NCBI RefSeq assembly: GCF_020882245.1
Contig: NC_083598.1
Location: 56,891,858-56,955,857, forward strand
Source of the DNA: Rhopalosiphum padi
Taxonomy: Eukaryota > Arthropoda > Insecta > Hemiptera > Aphididae
Direction: 5' to 3'
Length of the DNA: 64,000 nucleotides
Of the stretch, positions 1 to 11,120 are shown piece after piece. Positions within the stretch are counted from its first letter, which is position 1. Every line of letters starts with the position of its first letter. The translations under genes and the position numbers were made by a program. The notes beneath the pieces are model-generated. The model saw only the letters and a list, made by a program, of their open reading frames with translations. It searched no databases and was not told the DNA's origin.

Positions 1-104
1 ACATGACCATATGTACCTCTTCCAACTTTACACCCTTCATAGTCAAACAGCTCTTCCACTTTAGCTCTTTCATTGCCCGTCTTAATTTTGAACTCGTAAT
101 CCAT
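1..104 (-). CDS. Cdk8: Cyclin-dependent kinase 8, N-terminal exon (partial, runs off left edge)
   Basis: CDK8 is the kinase of the Mediator kinase module; with cyclin C, MED12 and MED13 it phosphorylates RNA polymerase II regulators in the nucleus. The exon starts at ATG 104-102 and reads MDYEFKIK, then EELFDYEGCKVGRGTYGHV, 34 complete codons plus two bases at the window edge. This matches the conserved CDK8/CDK19 N-terminus, including the glycine-rich ATP-binding loop GRGTYG. The catalytic core lies outside the window. The identification rests on this short but distinctive stretch. CDK19 is the vertebrate paralogue; insects usually have the single CDK8. No upstream 5' UTR exon could be placed. 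Confidence 0.9.
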   Translation of the reverse strand, partial: MDYEFKIKTGNERAKVEELFDYEGCKVGRGTYGH

Positions 105-1599
105 TGAATTAAAATCTTACAATGAACCAAAACACAATGTTTATGATAAGACACATGAATTATTTAGCTGTTGACCTATAACATAAACATTAAGTAGTGC
201 TTTTAACTACATATTAATATTATATTCAAGACATACAGTTCATTTTTTTGTTTTTATAATTTTTTTTTCAATAGTTATTAAACCATACACACCTATACAG
301 AACGCCCATAGTTGTGGCAATGATTAACTAATCGGCGGAAAGAACGCACTATCGAGTTTCAATTCAATAAACAATAGGTCAGACAACAATGTATTTTTAA
401 GACAGTTTTCAATTAAAAATGATCACAATATAAATAACCCAATAGATAGATAAATTATAAATGATGAATTTTCTCTTTTAAATTTGACCACTTTTAACAA
501 CACTGAAACGTAAACAAACTGTATACTGATAACAGAGGCCGGATCGGTATAGCCAACGTTAGGAGATAATAATAATATCATAGGGTAAAGACAACATGTA
601 TCTCATCTATACATAAATGCTTAAATATAGTTTAATATATTATTTAAACAGTGGGTTTATGAAAGAAATAGAAAAATATATAAGTCCACAAATATATTAG
701 ATAATATATCTAAATTTATTCGTGTATGAGAGTTTGAGACTATATAATATAACATTTATATATTTTCATATAGTCTATTGTTGTAGTCGTCGTACTAATA
801 ATATTCAGATTTCAGAGAATAACTAAAATTGTAATTACCTACCTGGCTACCTACTCTTTTAATTTAAATATCAGATTTCGTCAACATTTGAATATGAAAT
901 GTCCACAACATATATTAAATTTATTTAATAAATTATTATTATTATTAATATTTACTATTATTATTATTAATGTATTTATTTATTTATCTGTTCTATGAAA
1001 TGTCTATAAAAAAAAAATATTATTTAATAATTTTAGATTGTATTAGAGAAGAATAAGCTTGTATAAAATTAAACCTTTTGTTAATTATTTTGTAATTATC
1101 TAATTAAAATATGATTTTAATGTTTTAAATTACTAAAAAATATTAAAAATCTTTATTACGTGTGAATGCTAAATATATTGTATAGGTGAATTACGATGTC
1201 ATCACAATATAAAATTCAAATGCTCATAAAAAATTATTGTGGATTTAGATACAAACATATTTTTAATTCAAGTAAATAATGATAACATTTTATGAGGGAT
1301 CATATAGATACCTAATATTATATTTTCAAGCTTTTTGACCTGCAAGCATACATTTCTTAATTGACATTTAAATAGATAAAAATCGAAATAAAGCTTAAAA
1401 AATATAAATAATTTCATTACCATTGCATTTTGTTAAAAACTGTTAAAAAATTTTATTGATGTGTGATGCTCTGCTAGTGATCCTAATATTAAGTTATATA
1501 CTTATAGTAGGTAGAGTATTTTGAATAATTTAGACAATGTTTATCAGTTGAAATAAAATAGTTATTTATTAAATAAAAAAAAATACAAGTTTGAGCTTA

Positions 1600-1920
1600 A
1601 GAGGACCCGCATGTGTTGTCTCTGTCTTACTAACATACATCATAACAAATTTTCGTTCAGCAGAATTACCTATATTTTGAGATGTTAGCTTTAATAATAG
1701 AGTAAATTTACCGATTATCAAATTTAAAGGTAAGAATATTATCTAGACATTAACATATGATTTTATTGATATTATCATTTTAAGGTGAGTTATGAACATT
1801 TTAAAGTTGTAATATTTCACATAGCTGTAACTCACTTTAAAATAATAATATCATTAAAAGCATATGTCATTGTCTAGATAATATTCTTACCTTTAAATTT
1901 GATAATAGGTAAATTTACCT
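1600..1920. mobile_element. Palindromic MITE relic, sibling of the VPS53-intron element
   Basis: The left end (AGAGGACCCGCATGTGTTG) resembles the end of the intact element at 32102-32526 (AGAGGACGTCTCACCCGC...). The inner part, about 1702-1795, is a near-perfect inverted repeat of about 1826-1919; both arms contain GGTAAGAATATTATCTAGAC. The outer half of the right arm is missing, so this copy is truncated. Confidence 0.75.
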
Positions 1921-2257
1921 ATGGCCCAGTGGCCCCGGAACACATTTTATCCAGCCCACAGACAAAGAATACCTAAATAACACATATTACAACAGCATTA
2001 TATGTGTTATTATTGTAAATTAATATTTTTGTTAAATATTATTGGCTTTTAAATAATGTAAATATGTACTTAGAATTTTTATGGCCCGTGAAAAATTTTC
2101 AAATTCCTAATGTGGCCCTTCAAAAATATTAATTGGTGACCCCTGGTGGTAAGTGGACATTTTCCCCCTGGCTATTTTCAGTATAGTAGGACATTTTCCT
2201 CCCCGTAAATTTTTTGATACAAGATTAGCTAGTGCTAGAATATTATATATATATATA

Positions 2258-2598
2258 TGGTGACCAGATATAAAATTTTTTTTAAAAGTACCTTTTTTTT
2301 GGTAAAAATATCATGTGTAAAATTTGAATAAATAATAAGTACAAAACTTTGTCAATATTTAGGAAACATATTAACAGATAACAAATTAAATTAACTATGC
2401 TACCAACCATATTAGATTACATTAGCTCAAACCATAAAATATAAATTTATACCAAATTATAAAAATCATAAACATGTATTAGCCCATAATATTTAAAAAA
2501 AAAGTACAATCTTTTGTACTAAACACTATTGTTAAGGACACTGGGACATTTATCAAAAAAGAGTACTGTCATACGAAAAATAGTACCTCTGGTCACCA
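2258..2598. mobile_element. Short TIR element (TGGTGACCAGA ends)
   Basis: TGGTGACCAGA at 2258 is matched by its reverse complement TCTGGTCACCA ending at 2598. The flanks are simple AT sequence, so a target duplication cannot be judged. The same terminal string recurs at about 18350, without a detected partner. Confidence 0.6.
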
Positions 2599-3470
2599 TA
2601 ATTATATAGTATAATATTCAATATTATAATGTTTGTGAATTGTTGCAACAACTAATAATGTAATATTATTTCTGAGAATTCTAAATCTATAAATAGTGTA
2701 ATATACCTACATATTGTATAAGCAAAACAATTGTAATGATCAATAGCTTGAATTTAGCTATTGCTAGTTAAATTTTAAATTTTAAATTAATTAAATTAAT
2801 TTAGCTGATTGTAATAAGTCAATAGCTTGGAAGGGTGTCATCATTAGTCTTATTGTATACACTGTGTATAATGTATATAATACACATTCACACATTATAA
2901 TAGTCATCTGTAAATAATAATGTTATATCCTTAACACAAAATAAAACTGTACTATCCACTAGGACCATAACCATTGACCAGAGCCGTGTGTAATAGGGGG
3001 TAAGGGGGCAACTGCCCCTGGCGTCATAATTTTCATATGTTAAGAACGGTGTCAACTATTTTTAGTACCAATAACCATTATTTAGAAAATTTATTTTTCC
3101 TCTGGCAATTGGCATTTTAATCCGTTGCTGACATTGACCATCTGCTGAATCCCTACAACTTCACTCTCCCTGATCTAGTGGTGATCATATGTAACAAGTG
3201 GTGGTATATTATTAAATTTGGTGATATATATATGATGAATTATATATACAAGTGATAAACTATATATGAATAAAAATAACAAACATTATATTATGCATTC
3301 ACCCTATTCTGGTATTAATAAATACAATAAATAAATAACTAATACTGAAATACAGATAACTACTATAAGTATTAAGTTAGTACTATTTATTTTATTACAC
3401 TCAAATACTATGTAAATGTGTAAAGGTAGATATTTATAATAATTAATTAAGTAAAATATTACTTTTTAAT

Positions 3471-6400
3471 CTATTCTTTATCCATATCTCCTAATTTTTC
3501 AGATTTTCCATCAAAACATTTTTCAGGATTGGGAAATTCTAATTGAACAGTCACTGGTCCATCATTCACTATTTCAACTTCCATCATTTCCCCGAATGCT
3601 CCATCTAAAATGTATTAATATTATTATAATCAGGGCTCTAGAACAAACCTTAGTGAGGTATAAATTTTTTTCAGATAATTAAGAAGCTAAATACAAATTG
3701 TATGTTGCATATTTTTACATATTTCAAAGTATAAGTGCTATTTTGCTAACATTATTTTTGCATATTTATTATTTTTTTTTTTCAATTCCGTAGTCTTAAA
3801 ACATTTTTTCTTAATAACAACATGTATGATTCATTCAATTGTCGTAATTATAGTTGTATTAATTATTTATATTAGTAATTAATTCATGTTAATTATTTTT
3901 CTTATTATATATATTATATAATATTATTAGAAGAAATTATGTATAACTATACGGGTTCAGGCAATGCGCAACATAGCGAGAGTGTACTCCCGAAACTTGG
4001 TAATTCGATTGTTTTTTTTTTTTTTATAATAAAAGCTTGATAATTTTCTTTATACTACGGTTTTTTTTCGCATCATTTAGTATTTTTAATGCATATTTAA
4101 GCGCTTATATGAATATTTTTTAGAGAATATTATTACGCTTATATAACAACCTTTTTTAGAGCTATAAGTTATGAGCCCTGATTACAATTATAAAACATGA
4201 TTGTTAAATATTATAACAATTAAATCATTCTAATAATTATCCAGTTGGAGAATGGTTAGTTCCTTTTATTTTAGAAAAGAACAAATTGAAAAAAAAAAAT
4301 ATAAGAGAGGATAAAGATTTGAAATTAACTTATTTTAACTATACTACATATGTCAATGTAGTATGAAATCTCAATAGTGCAGTGTAAAATGAAAAAGTTT
4401 GTCAATTATATTAGTGTTATGTTAACATCTAGACTTTAGTTAAGCTATCAGCTTACATAGTTAAACACTTCATTTATTGTTTTTATTTTATTTTTGTATG
4501 TATCAAATTTTAATTTTAATTTGTTTTTATATGATTAACTTTTATAAATAAAAATAAATATATATGTGTTTTATATCAGTGATAATTTTATTTTAACAGA
4601 CCTAAGTTATCTTAATAGTAGATTCCAAAAGCAAATTCAAATGGATTAATATTTTTTATTTTATTTTTATTCTATAAACATTTTCACGGGACAAGCCTTT
4701 AACAAAGAAGATATAATAATAATCTAGACAACTGAAAACAAAGAAAAATAATAATATATAGGTAATAGGCACAATTTAAGTTGTGGGTTAAATTAAATGG
4801 TAAAATACACACATTGTGAAAAATATAATAATAATGGTTTTAACTTTAAAATAAAGACAAAGCTTTCATTCTGATACAATTACGAGACATAAAAAAAAAA
4901 ATGACATCATTACAAATTAGGTTACATAACATAAGTGCTCTCAGGCAAAAAGAATCGGACAAATTTTTTTTAAAAAAAGACAAAAAATAAATGAGCTTAT
5001 AATTGAATAGTTATGAGTAGGGCCCTGATTTAAATACACTTAAAACCATACAAATATGCTCAAAAAAAAATAGCCAAAAATGACCTTAAAATACCATATA
5101 TTTTTTTATTCAATTTTTAATTTATAAATAAGCTATAATCATTATTTATTATTTAATTAAAAAAAAAAAAACTGAAAATTTGAAATGATGACTTGATGCT
5201 GACACGCTTACTTTTTGGCCGTTTTAGGGAAATATTATTCTGTAGAAATAAAAAAAAATGCAAAATACAATTTGTAGCTTTGAAACCCTCGTTACATGAA
5301 ATGAATTATGTACTTAGAAAGCATTGTGTAAGATCAACCAAAAAAATATGCACTTTGCATTGAAATCTGGACCCTAGTTATGAGTTACAATACCAATCTT
5401 ACTTAACAATTCAGGACAATCAATATTGTTATTTAGGATGAGATCATAAATTAATAATATGTCAGATATCTTATGTCAAACCTCGCATGGCTGAATACAA
5501 ATAGAATGTCCTACTAATGACATTGAGTTTCTGAAGATCGGTAAATTTAAGCGGAAAGCAATTGATTATAGAAATTTATATTGAACATTGTCAACCAGTT
5601 GATCGGTCGAATTCTGACTCCATATTAATGATCCAAATTCTAAGTTAGATCTAACAAGGGAACGATAGAGCATTTTAAGTACTTGAATACTTTTAAATTC
5701 TCTAGTATTTCTTAATATAAAACCAAGCATTTTAAATGCTTCATTAATAACAATTTATAAGTGAGTCTGTTATAGGGAGGATAGGATTATGTGTTTAATT
5801 GCAACTTATAATCCAGAACTTGAATAAATAAAATATTTTAAAACTGCAAATTTTAAATTATTTGATAAAAGTCAACATACAAGAAAAGAAAAACTATACA
5901 TATACATGATGAACGTTAATTTCTTGCAATACAAAATTATGTAATAGAACATATTATTAATTATTATTAATTACCTTATACCTTTTCTTTATTTATCTAA
6001 ATAGTTTCTAATGAATGTTTTATAATAAGTGACATAGAACTTCAAAAAGTACACCAAATAATCTGTTTTGATTTTAAACAATAAATGATTTTATTACATA
6101 CTTAAATCTTATAAAGAAGCTGCTGGGATATCAAATATAAAAATAAACAATTTTTATGTAATATTTTTATGGAAACCTAAGAGTGTAGTACAAAATTTCA
6201 TTTATTTTAGGCCCTGTCACTTTATATCTTTAATGTTAAAAGACATTAAATTATAACACTCTGGTACAACCTAAAATACTCAATATCAATATTTTAATTT
6301 TTTAATTTAATAAATTTGTCTTGTTTACCTTTAATTTTACTTGGATTGTAATGTTTACGCAAAGTCTCTAAAAAATATTGATAATTTTGTAACGCAAGGC

Positions 6401-7179
6401 CTCCAGGCATTGCCATATGAAAATCTAATTTGTTTCCTTTAAGCTTATAGCATAGAGTAAATTGACTAATTGACAATATTTCATAACTCATGTCCATTAC
6501 ATTACAATGCCATTTTTTTTCATTTTGATTGAAAAGACGTAGCTTTAATATCTTCTGCACCCTATAATAATAAATAATATATGCATAACATAATATTAGG
6601 TTAGGTCAATAATTAAAAACATTATTAATATTAGTCGTATCTTACTATTAAAAGAATTATCATGATATAAGAATAAAAGTATTACAAGTTAATAAAATCT
6701 CTAGCAATTAAAAAACAGACAAATGTTATTCACAATTTATTATATAATAAAGTTAATAATCTCAATAAAAATTTGTTTTTCGACATTGTTGTTAAAAACA
6801 ACCCTATATTTAATAAAAAAAAAATATATATATAGGTAATATATTACGTTAGTAAGTTAATTAGTTTGTAGATTAAAAATATAAATTCAATATTATCTTA
6901 CATATCATCAATATCATTTTTTTGATCAGTTTTTTGCAAACCGACCAACAAACATAAGCCTTTAGTTATTGAATTGACTTCATGTCCATCAACTAAAAAA
7001 AAAAACACAACTATACATTATGTATCTAATATATAAATATTGTTAATAATTATTCATTCAATAAAATTAAAATATTTTATGTTAAAATTTGAATAGTGAT
7101 ATTAAATATTATAACAAAAATATTATAAACATTTACCTGAAACTTTAGCTCTTAAAACACGTTGAACTACTACCTTCAT
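3471..7179 (-). CDS. Dtd1: D-aminoacyl-tRNA deacylase 1 (Dtd1)
   Basis: DTD1 hydrolyses D-amino acids and glycine mischarged onto tRNA, protecting translation from wrong-chirality residues; it acts as a cytosolic homodimer. Four coding exons on the minus strand: 7179-7137, 6992-6902, 6561-6329 and 3604-3471, giving 166 residues, with all junctions GT/AG and phases closing. It starts MKVVVQRVLRAKVSVDG, as in the family. The catalytic SQFTL motif is visible (ILSISQFTL), and the second family motif, usually NxGPVT, is present as NDGPVT. The Gly-cisPro-type loop region FHMAMPGG is also seen. The last intron (3605-6328) is 2.7 kb and carries two hAT-type miniature elements. The start is the only in-frame Met before VVVQRV. 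Length is a little under the human protein, which has a longer tail. Confidence 0.95.
3631..4180. mobile_element. hAT-type MITE in Dtd1 intron 3
   Basis: Ends CAGGGCTC at 3631 and GAGCCCTG at 4180 form terminal inverted repeats. Flanking 8-mers ATTATAAT (3623-3630) and ATTACAAT (4181-4188) agree at 7 of 8 positions, the 8-bp target duplication expected for hAT insertions. No transposase frame is present. Confidence 0.82.
5018..5376. mobile_element. Non-autonomous TIR element with perfect 8-bp target duplication
   Basis: Terminal repeats TAGGGCCCTGATTT (left) and, reverse-complemented, TAGGGTCCAGATTT (right). GTTATGAG flanks both sides exactly (5010-5017 and 5377-5384). The 8-bp duplication points to the hAT superfamily. 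It lies inside Dtd1 intron 3 and is noncoding. Confidence 0.85.
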
Positions 7180-7565
7180 AATGTAAACATGCAAAATAAT
7201 ATTAATAGAATTAACAGCCACTACAGAAGTTTAAATTTGGAACAAACCCTAGAGTAATACTATAGTATTACGGAAGAAACATCACATTTGGCAGAGAAAT
7301 CGTTTGATATATGAATTTTGAATTTTGAATTATATAGTAAAAATTGAAATCATAAACCTTGTACGATAACCAAATGATAGCAGATAAAAAATAATATTAT
7401 TATCACAAACCACTTCTACCATGGACCTATTATCAATTGGAAAATTATCACAGAATAACAATATGGCCATGGTAGAGATATATATATATTTATACCCACT
7501 TTGAATATGGCATCACAGGCTTAAAGTATACTATAGTATAGAAGTCTGTGTATAACATTGAGTAT

Positions 7566-7660
7566 TGACGCAGTCGCAGTACCGGTTACGTATCACCTAG
7601 ATCCCGCGACAAGTAGATCCACGTACGTCAACTGGATCCCATTTGACATTTAGAACCTCA
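7566..7660 (+). repeat. Left member of a long-distance inverted repeat (GATCC-rich)
   Basis: This segment contains TAGATCCCGCGACAAGTAGATCC followed at a short interval by GTCAACTGGATCC. The reverse complement of 18707-18815 contains the related series TAGATCCCTCGACAGCTAGATCC and, further on, GAGGATCCAATTGACG. The two are diverged and gapped, so the pairing is a hand judgement. Confidence 0.5.
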
Positions 7661-8369
7661 AAGAAAATTTAAATTCCATATTAACATTAATCTCCCACGT
7701 CATTCAGAAATCGACGGTCATTTAAAAAACTTGTCTAAAAAAAATACTTAAATAACAATTTAAATTTTAAAAATCTTATGAAAATAGTATGAAGTATAAG
7801 TAAGTTACATGACGATAGTAAAATCTCTAATTCTAATTCTTAATTTCTAATTATAATATTAGATTCGATGTTTTAAATAAGTAGGTAGTAACGTTTCATT
7901 ATATTCTAATATACACGACCTATGAATTATCGATTATGTTAATGTAGAATTTATATATAATTTTAAAAAGAACTTGCTCAAATACCTATTTATTATAATA
8001 GGTAAGTACATTAAAACCTAACCATTAACCTAACAGGGTGACTATACTTATTTACAAGCATTGTATGGCCACTTATTCCTTTAATGTTAAATTTATATTG
8101 AACTTATTTATAAGTTTATAATATTTCTCATTTCTTGATATAAATAATTATTTAATTGGTATTTAATAAAAAAAAATGTATGCAAGGTAACTATAAGATA
8201 AGAATAACAGTGTTAGGTAATTTTCCACACCACCTTTATTATTAAACGACGTACAATGACATTGTCCGTATTATTTAATAAATTTATGAGGTATTACACG
8301 AGGCGCGTTTTTTTATTGTGGTGTCCCCAGTAGGCCTAATCCACATCGTAAGCGAGAACGCATTATATG

Positions 8370-8683
8370 CAGGGGCGTATTTAGGTAGGGGATTTGGGTC
8401 CAGTTGTCCAGAACGGCAATTTTTTAAAGATTTAGAGGGACGGAAAATTTTTATTTCATACTTTATGAGTACTGGCGCAGTGACGTCAATCATTAATAAT
8501 TTTCACAACAAATGTGTGACATAGAGGTATAAAATACTATAATATTTATATAACATGGTATTCTATGGTATTAACAGTTTGGCCACTATTGCGCGGCGTA
8601 GAAGTTTTTTAATTTTTTTTAATGGGGGGGGAGGCGGAAAAATATGTGTTGCCCTTATCCTAAAATTCCTAAATACGCTACTG
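8370..8683. mobile_element. hAT-type MITE, 314 bp
   Basis: Left end CAGGGGCGTATTTAGG; right end, reverse-complemented, CAGTAGCGTATTTAGG (14 of 16 identical). Flanking 8-mers ATTATATG (8362-8369) and ATCATATG (8684-8691) differ at one position, consistent with an aged hAT target duplication. Short open frames overlapping it on both strands look accidental. Confidence 0.85.
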
Positions 8684-8867
8684 ATCATATGAATGCATTC
8701 AAATAATAAAAAAAAAATATACAATAACTTAAATTATGTGGATATTAATAATACTATATAATATAAAACGGGTAATGTGTATAATATATGTGTGTTGCCG
8801 GCCGGCGATAGTCAATGTGTTGGATGAGTGGATGAGAGATGAGCGCTTATGCGTAAAGGGGGGACAA

Positions 8868-8973
8868 CTAAATTAAGATGAGCTTCTTATTGATGCTGTC
8901 AATCTTCCTCCGGGTTGAAACGAAGCCGAGTGCCGACACATTTCCCATCAGCTTTGTGACAAATTCTTCTTCA
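8868..8973 (-). pseudogene. Coding-like module M1 (34 codons then stop), unknown family
   Basis: The reverse strand shows a plausible splice acceptor (TTTATTAG) followed by a 34-codon open stretch beginning EEEFVTKLMGNVSALGFV, then STRRKIDSINKKLILI and a TAG stop. The same peptide recurs with substitutions in M2 and M3 nearby, which suggests protein-level ancestry rather than a chance frame. I do not recognise the family. It may be a terminal exon of a rapidly evolving gene or a decayed duplicate; no start codon or complete gene could be assembled. Confidence 0.45.
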
Positions 8974-9384
8974 CTAATAAATATTATATAATTATATATA
9001 GTATACTGTACCTACTACGATTCTAAAAGTTATAATATAATACAAACAAATCCTTTGGACAGTTGATTATCAGTTGAATTTCTTTTTGCTGCTGCTAGAC
9101 GTCCTCCGTGTTGAAATACAGCCGAGTGCTGACACATTTTCCATCAGCTTTGTGACGAATTCTTCTTCACTAATAAATATTATATAATTACATATAGTAT
9201 ACTGTACCTTTTACGATTCTAAAAATTATAATATAATACAGACAAATCCTTTGGACAGTTGACATTAAGATGAGCTTCTTATTGATGCTGCCAATCTTCC
9301 TCCGAGTTGAAACGAAGCCGAGTGCTGACACATTTTCCTTCAGCTCAATGACAAATTCTCCGTCGGTGGGTAGTCCATGATCCA
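8872..9384. repeat. Tandem repeat, about 195-bp period, 2.6 copies
   Basis: The string GATGAGCTTCTTATTGATGC occurs at about 8878 and about 9270. CCGAGTGC(C/T)GACACATTT appears in all three copies, and TTTGGACAGTTGA at about 9054 and about 9249 fixes the period near 195 bp. Each copy carries one coding-like module on the minus strand (M1-M3). The middle copy is the most diverged in its first 40 bp. Confidence 0.85.
9070..9169 (-). pseudogene. Coding-like module M2 (32 codons then stop), unknown family
   Basis: The second tandem copy has the same acceptor-like TTTATTAG, then an open stretch beginning EEEFVTKLMENVSALGC, followed by ISTRR, a serine run and TGA. Relative to M1 the end is replaced by SSSSKKKFN. 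Function unknown; see M1 and M3. Confidence 0.4.
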
Positions 9385-9400
9385 GCCAAATGTTCGGTTC
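9188..9400 (-). pseudogene. Coding-like module M3 (70 open codons), unknown family
   Basis: After an acceptor-like TTTTATAG the reverse strand is open for 70 codons up to a TAA at 9190-9188. It begins EPNIWLDHGLPTDGEFVIEL, then KENVSALGFVSTRRKIG and SINKKLILMST; the rest continues into sequence that is noncoding in the sibling copies. This is the longest version of the module and shows about 15 residues upstream of what M1 and M2 retain. I cannot assign a family. No convincing donor or start was found, so it is listed as a probable gene fragment. Confidence 0.45.
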
Positions 9401-9874
9401 CTATAAAACTTCAACTAATGTGCTGATTAAAATGTAATTTAAATTTATAGTAAAATTTTAATGTTTAAGAAATCTATGTTGGTGTTCTTTTATTTTTGAA
9501 TTTAAATTAATTTGAAATTTTATATTCATAATTTATCAGTTAAAAATGTAAACAAGAACTAAAAAGATTATAGTATATTGTAGTTTAACTTTCTGTTCGG
9601 TGGCCACCTTTTTAATTCCTCTCTCTCTTTTATAAGAAAGTTAAACAGCACAATAACTATAAAAAATATAAATTTAAACATACACAAAGACGAACTAGCT
9701 TTGTGATAAGAAAAAAAATTGAAAAAATTGATAATTTATCAACGTATTATTAAAATAAAAAGAACACCTAAAACCGTAGTACAGTATATTATCTGAAAAA
9801 AAAACCATAAAAATAAAATATAATTTAAGTAAATATTCATAATATACTGTACTACTGTTCAAAAAATTATAGTA

Positions 9875-9958
9875 TTAAACAAACACAGCCCTGCGACACT
9901 TTTTTTCGTTATTCATCAGCTTCCTAATGATACTGCCAATCGTCCTCCGGGTTGACAT
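9875..9958 (-). pseudogene. Coding-like module M4 (short), unknown family
   Basis: A 27-codon frame on the minus strand begins MSTRRTIGSIIRKLMNN and ends in TAA. It shares the STRRxIxSIxxKL core with M1-M3 but lacks their EFV...NVSALG part. It is probably a truncated member of the same module family. Confidence 0.35.
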
Positions 9959-10442
9959 TATATAAGGATATAGCGTAATTATTTCAGTATTTTTGTTTTT
10001 CCGATATTATGGCAAGATCTGAAATTTTTTGTTTTATTTTACTATTTACACCAAAAGTACCAAATTGATCCATATTTGCTACAAGAATTCATGACAAACA
10101 AAAAATAAACTACATAATTGTAAGATCATTATACATTTTTCGCTACGTCCACGTCCAGGATCTAAGGTGTACTATTTTACTACTATTCTAATATAATATA
10201 ATCGCGAATAATACAAATAATACATGGTTGTTATTTCTCACAATTTTTGTCTACTATAACTAATGAGTAAAATAAGTAGGCATTGTGTACTATTTTTTCA
10301 TTGGACCCTGGAGAATAAAATATGCGTCTACATCAACTACATCGTCCGACTAGCGTGGATTGTTCATATAAATTTATATATTTTATTTTAAGTTTAAAAA
10401 ATAATTTTAATCCCAAAAAAGAATAATAAAAAAAAAACTTAC

Positions 10443-10557
10443 TTAAGCGTCGACTGTTCCAGTGAAACCGAGTTGTGTCAATCTTCAGACTATACGTAGT
10501 AGTGCACCGCCGCCGAAGAAACTGCAAATTTTCTTCATATCGATCTTCATCGTGATT
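10443..10557 (-). pseudogene. Exon-like segment of copy A, open in one frame, unknown family
   Basis: On the minus strand this 115-nt segment is bounded by an acceptor (CATTTAG) and a strong donor (GTAAGT) and is open throughout in frame 0. It begins NHDEDRYEENLQFLRRRC and ends FHWNSRRL. Corresponding segments in copies B (13384-13269) and C (15566-15447) keep both splice signals but have stops or frameshifts. Copy D (17074-16960) keeps a donor but has lost the AG. Their last ten residues (for example LDFVEKRRRI in C) resemble LGFVSTRRKI of M1-M3. It may be one exon of a lost or fast-evolving gene. Confidence 0.4.
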
Positions 10558-10804
10558 CTAAATGAGAATAAAAATTCATTTTTATGAAAATAAACAGCAC
10601 GAAATGAAAATGAGAATACTTGTCATGTACTTCAGTACTGTTCATTAAGACTATTATAGAATTGTTAATCGTCTTCGACGAATGTCGTCGATTGTCGTAT
10701 ACTACAGATGACAAATATTATAATATGATAAATTTATGGTTTTTTTTTTTATAGAACTCTTTGTGATATTATACGATCTATTTTATATTTTAGCTGTTTG
10801 ACAT

Positions 10805-10990
10805 ATGAACGTAAAATTGAAACATTTAAACTATAGACCAAATCTTTATAGATATTGCAAAGTATTAATATTTTATTCTAATGAAAATGATTACAAATTA
10901 TTTAATTTAATCTATAAAAATAGTGAACTAAACAAAAATAATTATATTATTGTATATATTAAAAAAAAAAGAATTATGATTTATGATTAA
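10805..10990 (+). CDS. Small open frame of unknown nature in copy A
   Basis: A 61-codon frame starts MNVKLKHLNYRPNLYRYCK and includes NENDYKLFNLIYKNSEL. The homologous stretch in copy B (about 13607-13790) encodes the very similar DDYKLFNLIYENSELNK but lacks an uninterrupted frame because of small indels upstream. The shared peptide suggests a decayed coding ancestor, yet the composition is AT-rich and no family is recognised. It could equally be chance preservation in a recent duplicate. Confidence 0.25.
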   Translation: MNVKLKHLNYRPNLYRYCKVLIFYSNENDYKLFNLIYKNSELNKNNYIIVYIKKKRIMIYD

Positions 10991-11090
10991 TATCGTTATG
11001 TTTCTGAGTTATTATTTCTGCATACTTTTGGTTTTAATCGCGCAGTGCTTTAACTTAATCTTACATATTTTTACATGTAAACATACATAT

Positions 11091-11120
11091 ATATATCTGA
11101 TATATCTGATATATCTGATA
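11091..11120. repeat. Short tandem repeat, 10-bp unit GATATATCT-like
   Basis: Three consecutive copies of TATATCTGA(T) followed by TATATTATATATATG. Present only in copy A of the larger unit, so it arose after the duplication or was lost in B. Confidence 0.6.

Larger units (their letters stand above)
105..3470. other. AT-rich intergenic region upstream of Cdk8, with transposon relics
   Basis: No coding region recognised. It contains the Cdk8 promoter (unresolved), a hairpin-type MITE relic near 1600-1920, and a TIR element at 2258-2598. A low-complexity AT run (about 900-1020) and a small GC-richer patch near 2990-3180 with CCCCTGGC-like strings, probably another element fragment, are also present. 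On the minus strand, AATAAA at 3391-3386 is a plausible Dtd1 polyadenylation signal, about 80 bp beyond its stop. Confidence 0.6.

Noticed and set aside
8284..8524. Overlapping 68-69 codon frames on both strands
   Set aside because: They lie across the left end of the hAT element 8370-8683 and its flank; mirror-image frames with no protein similarity to anything recognised.
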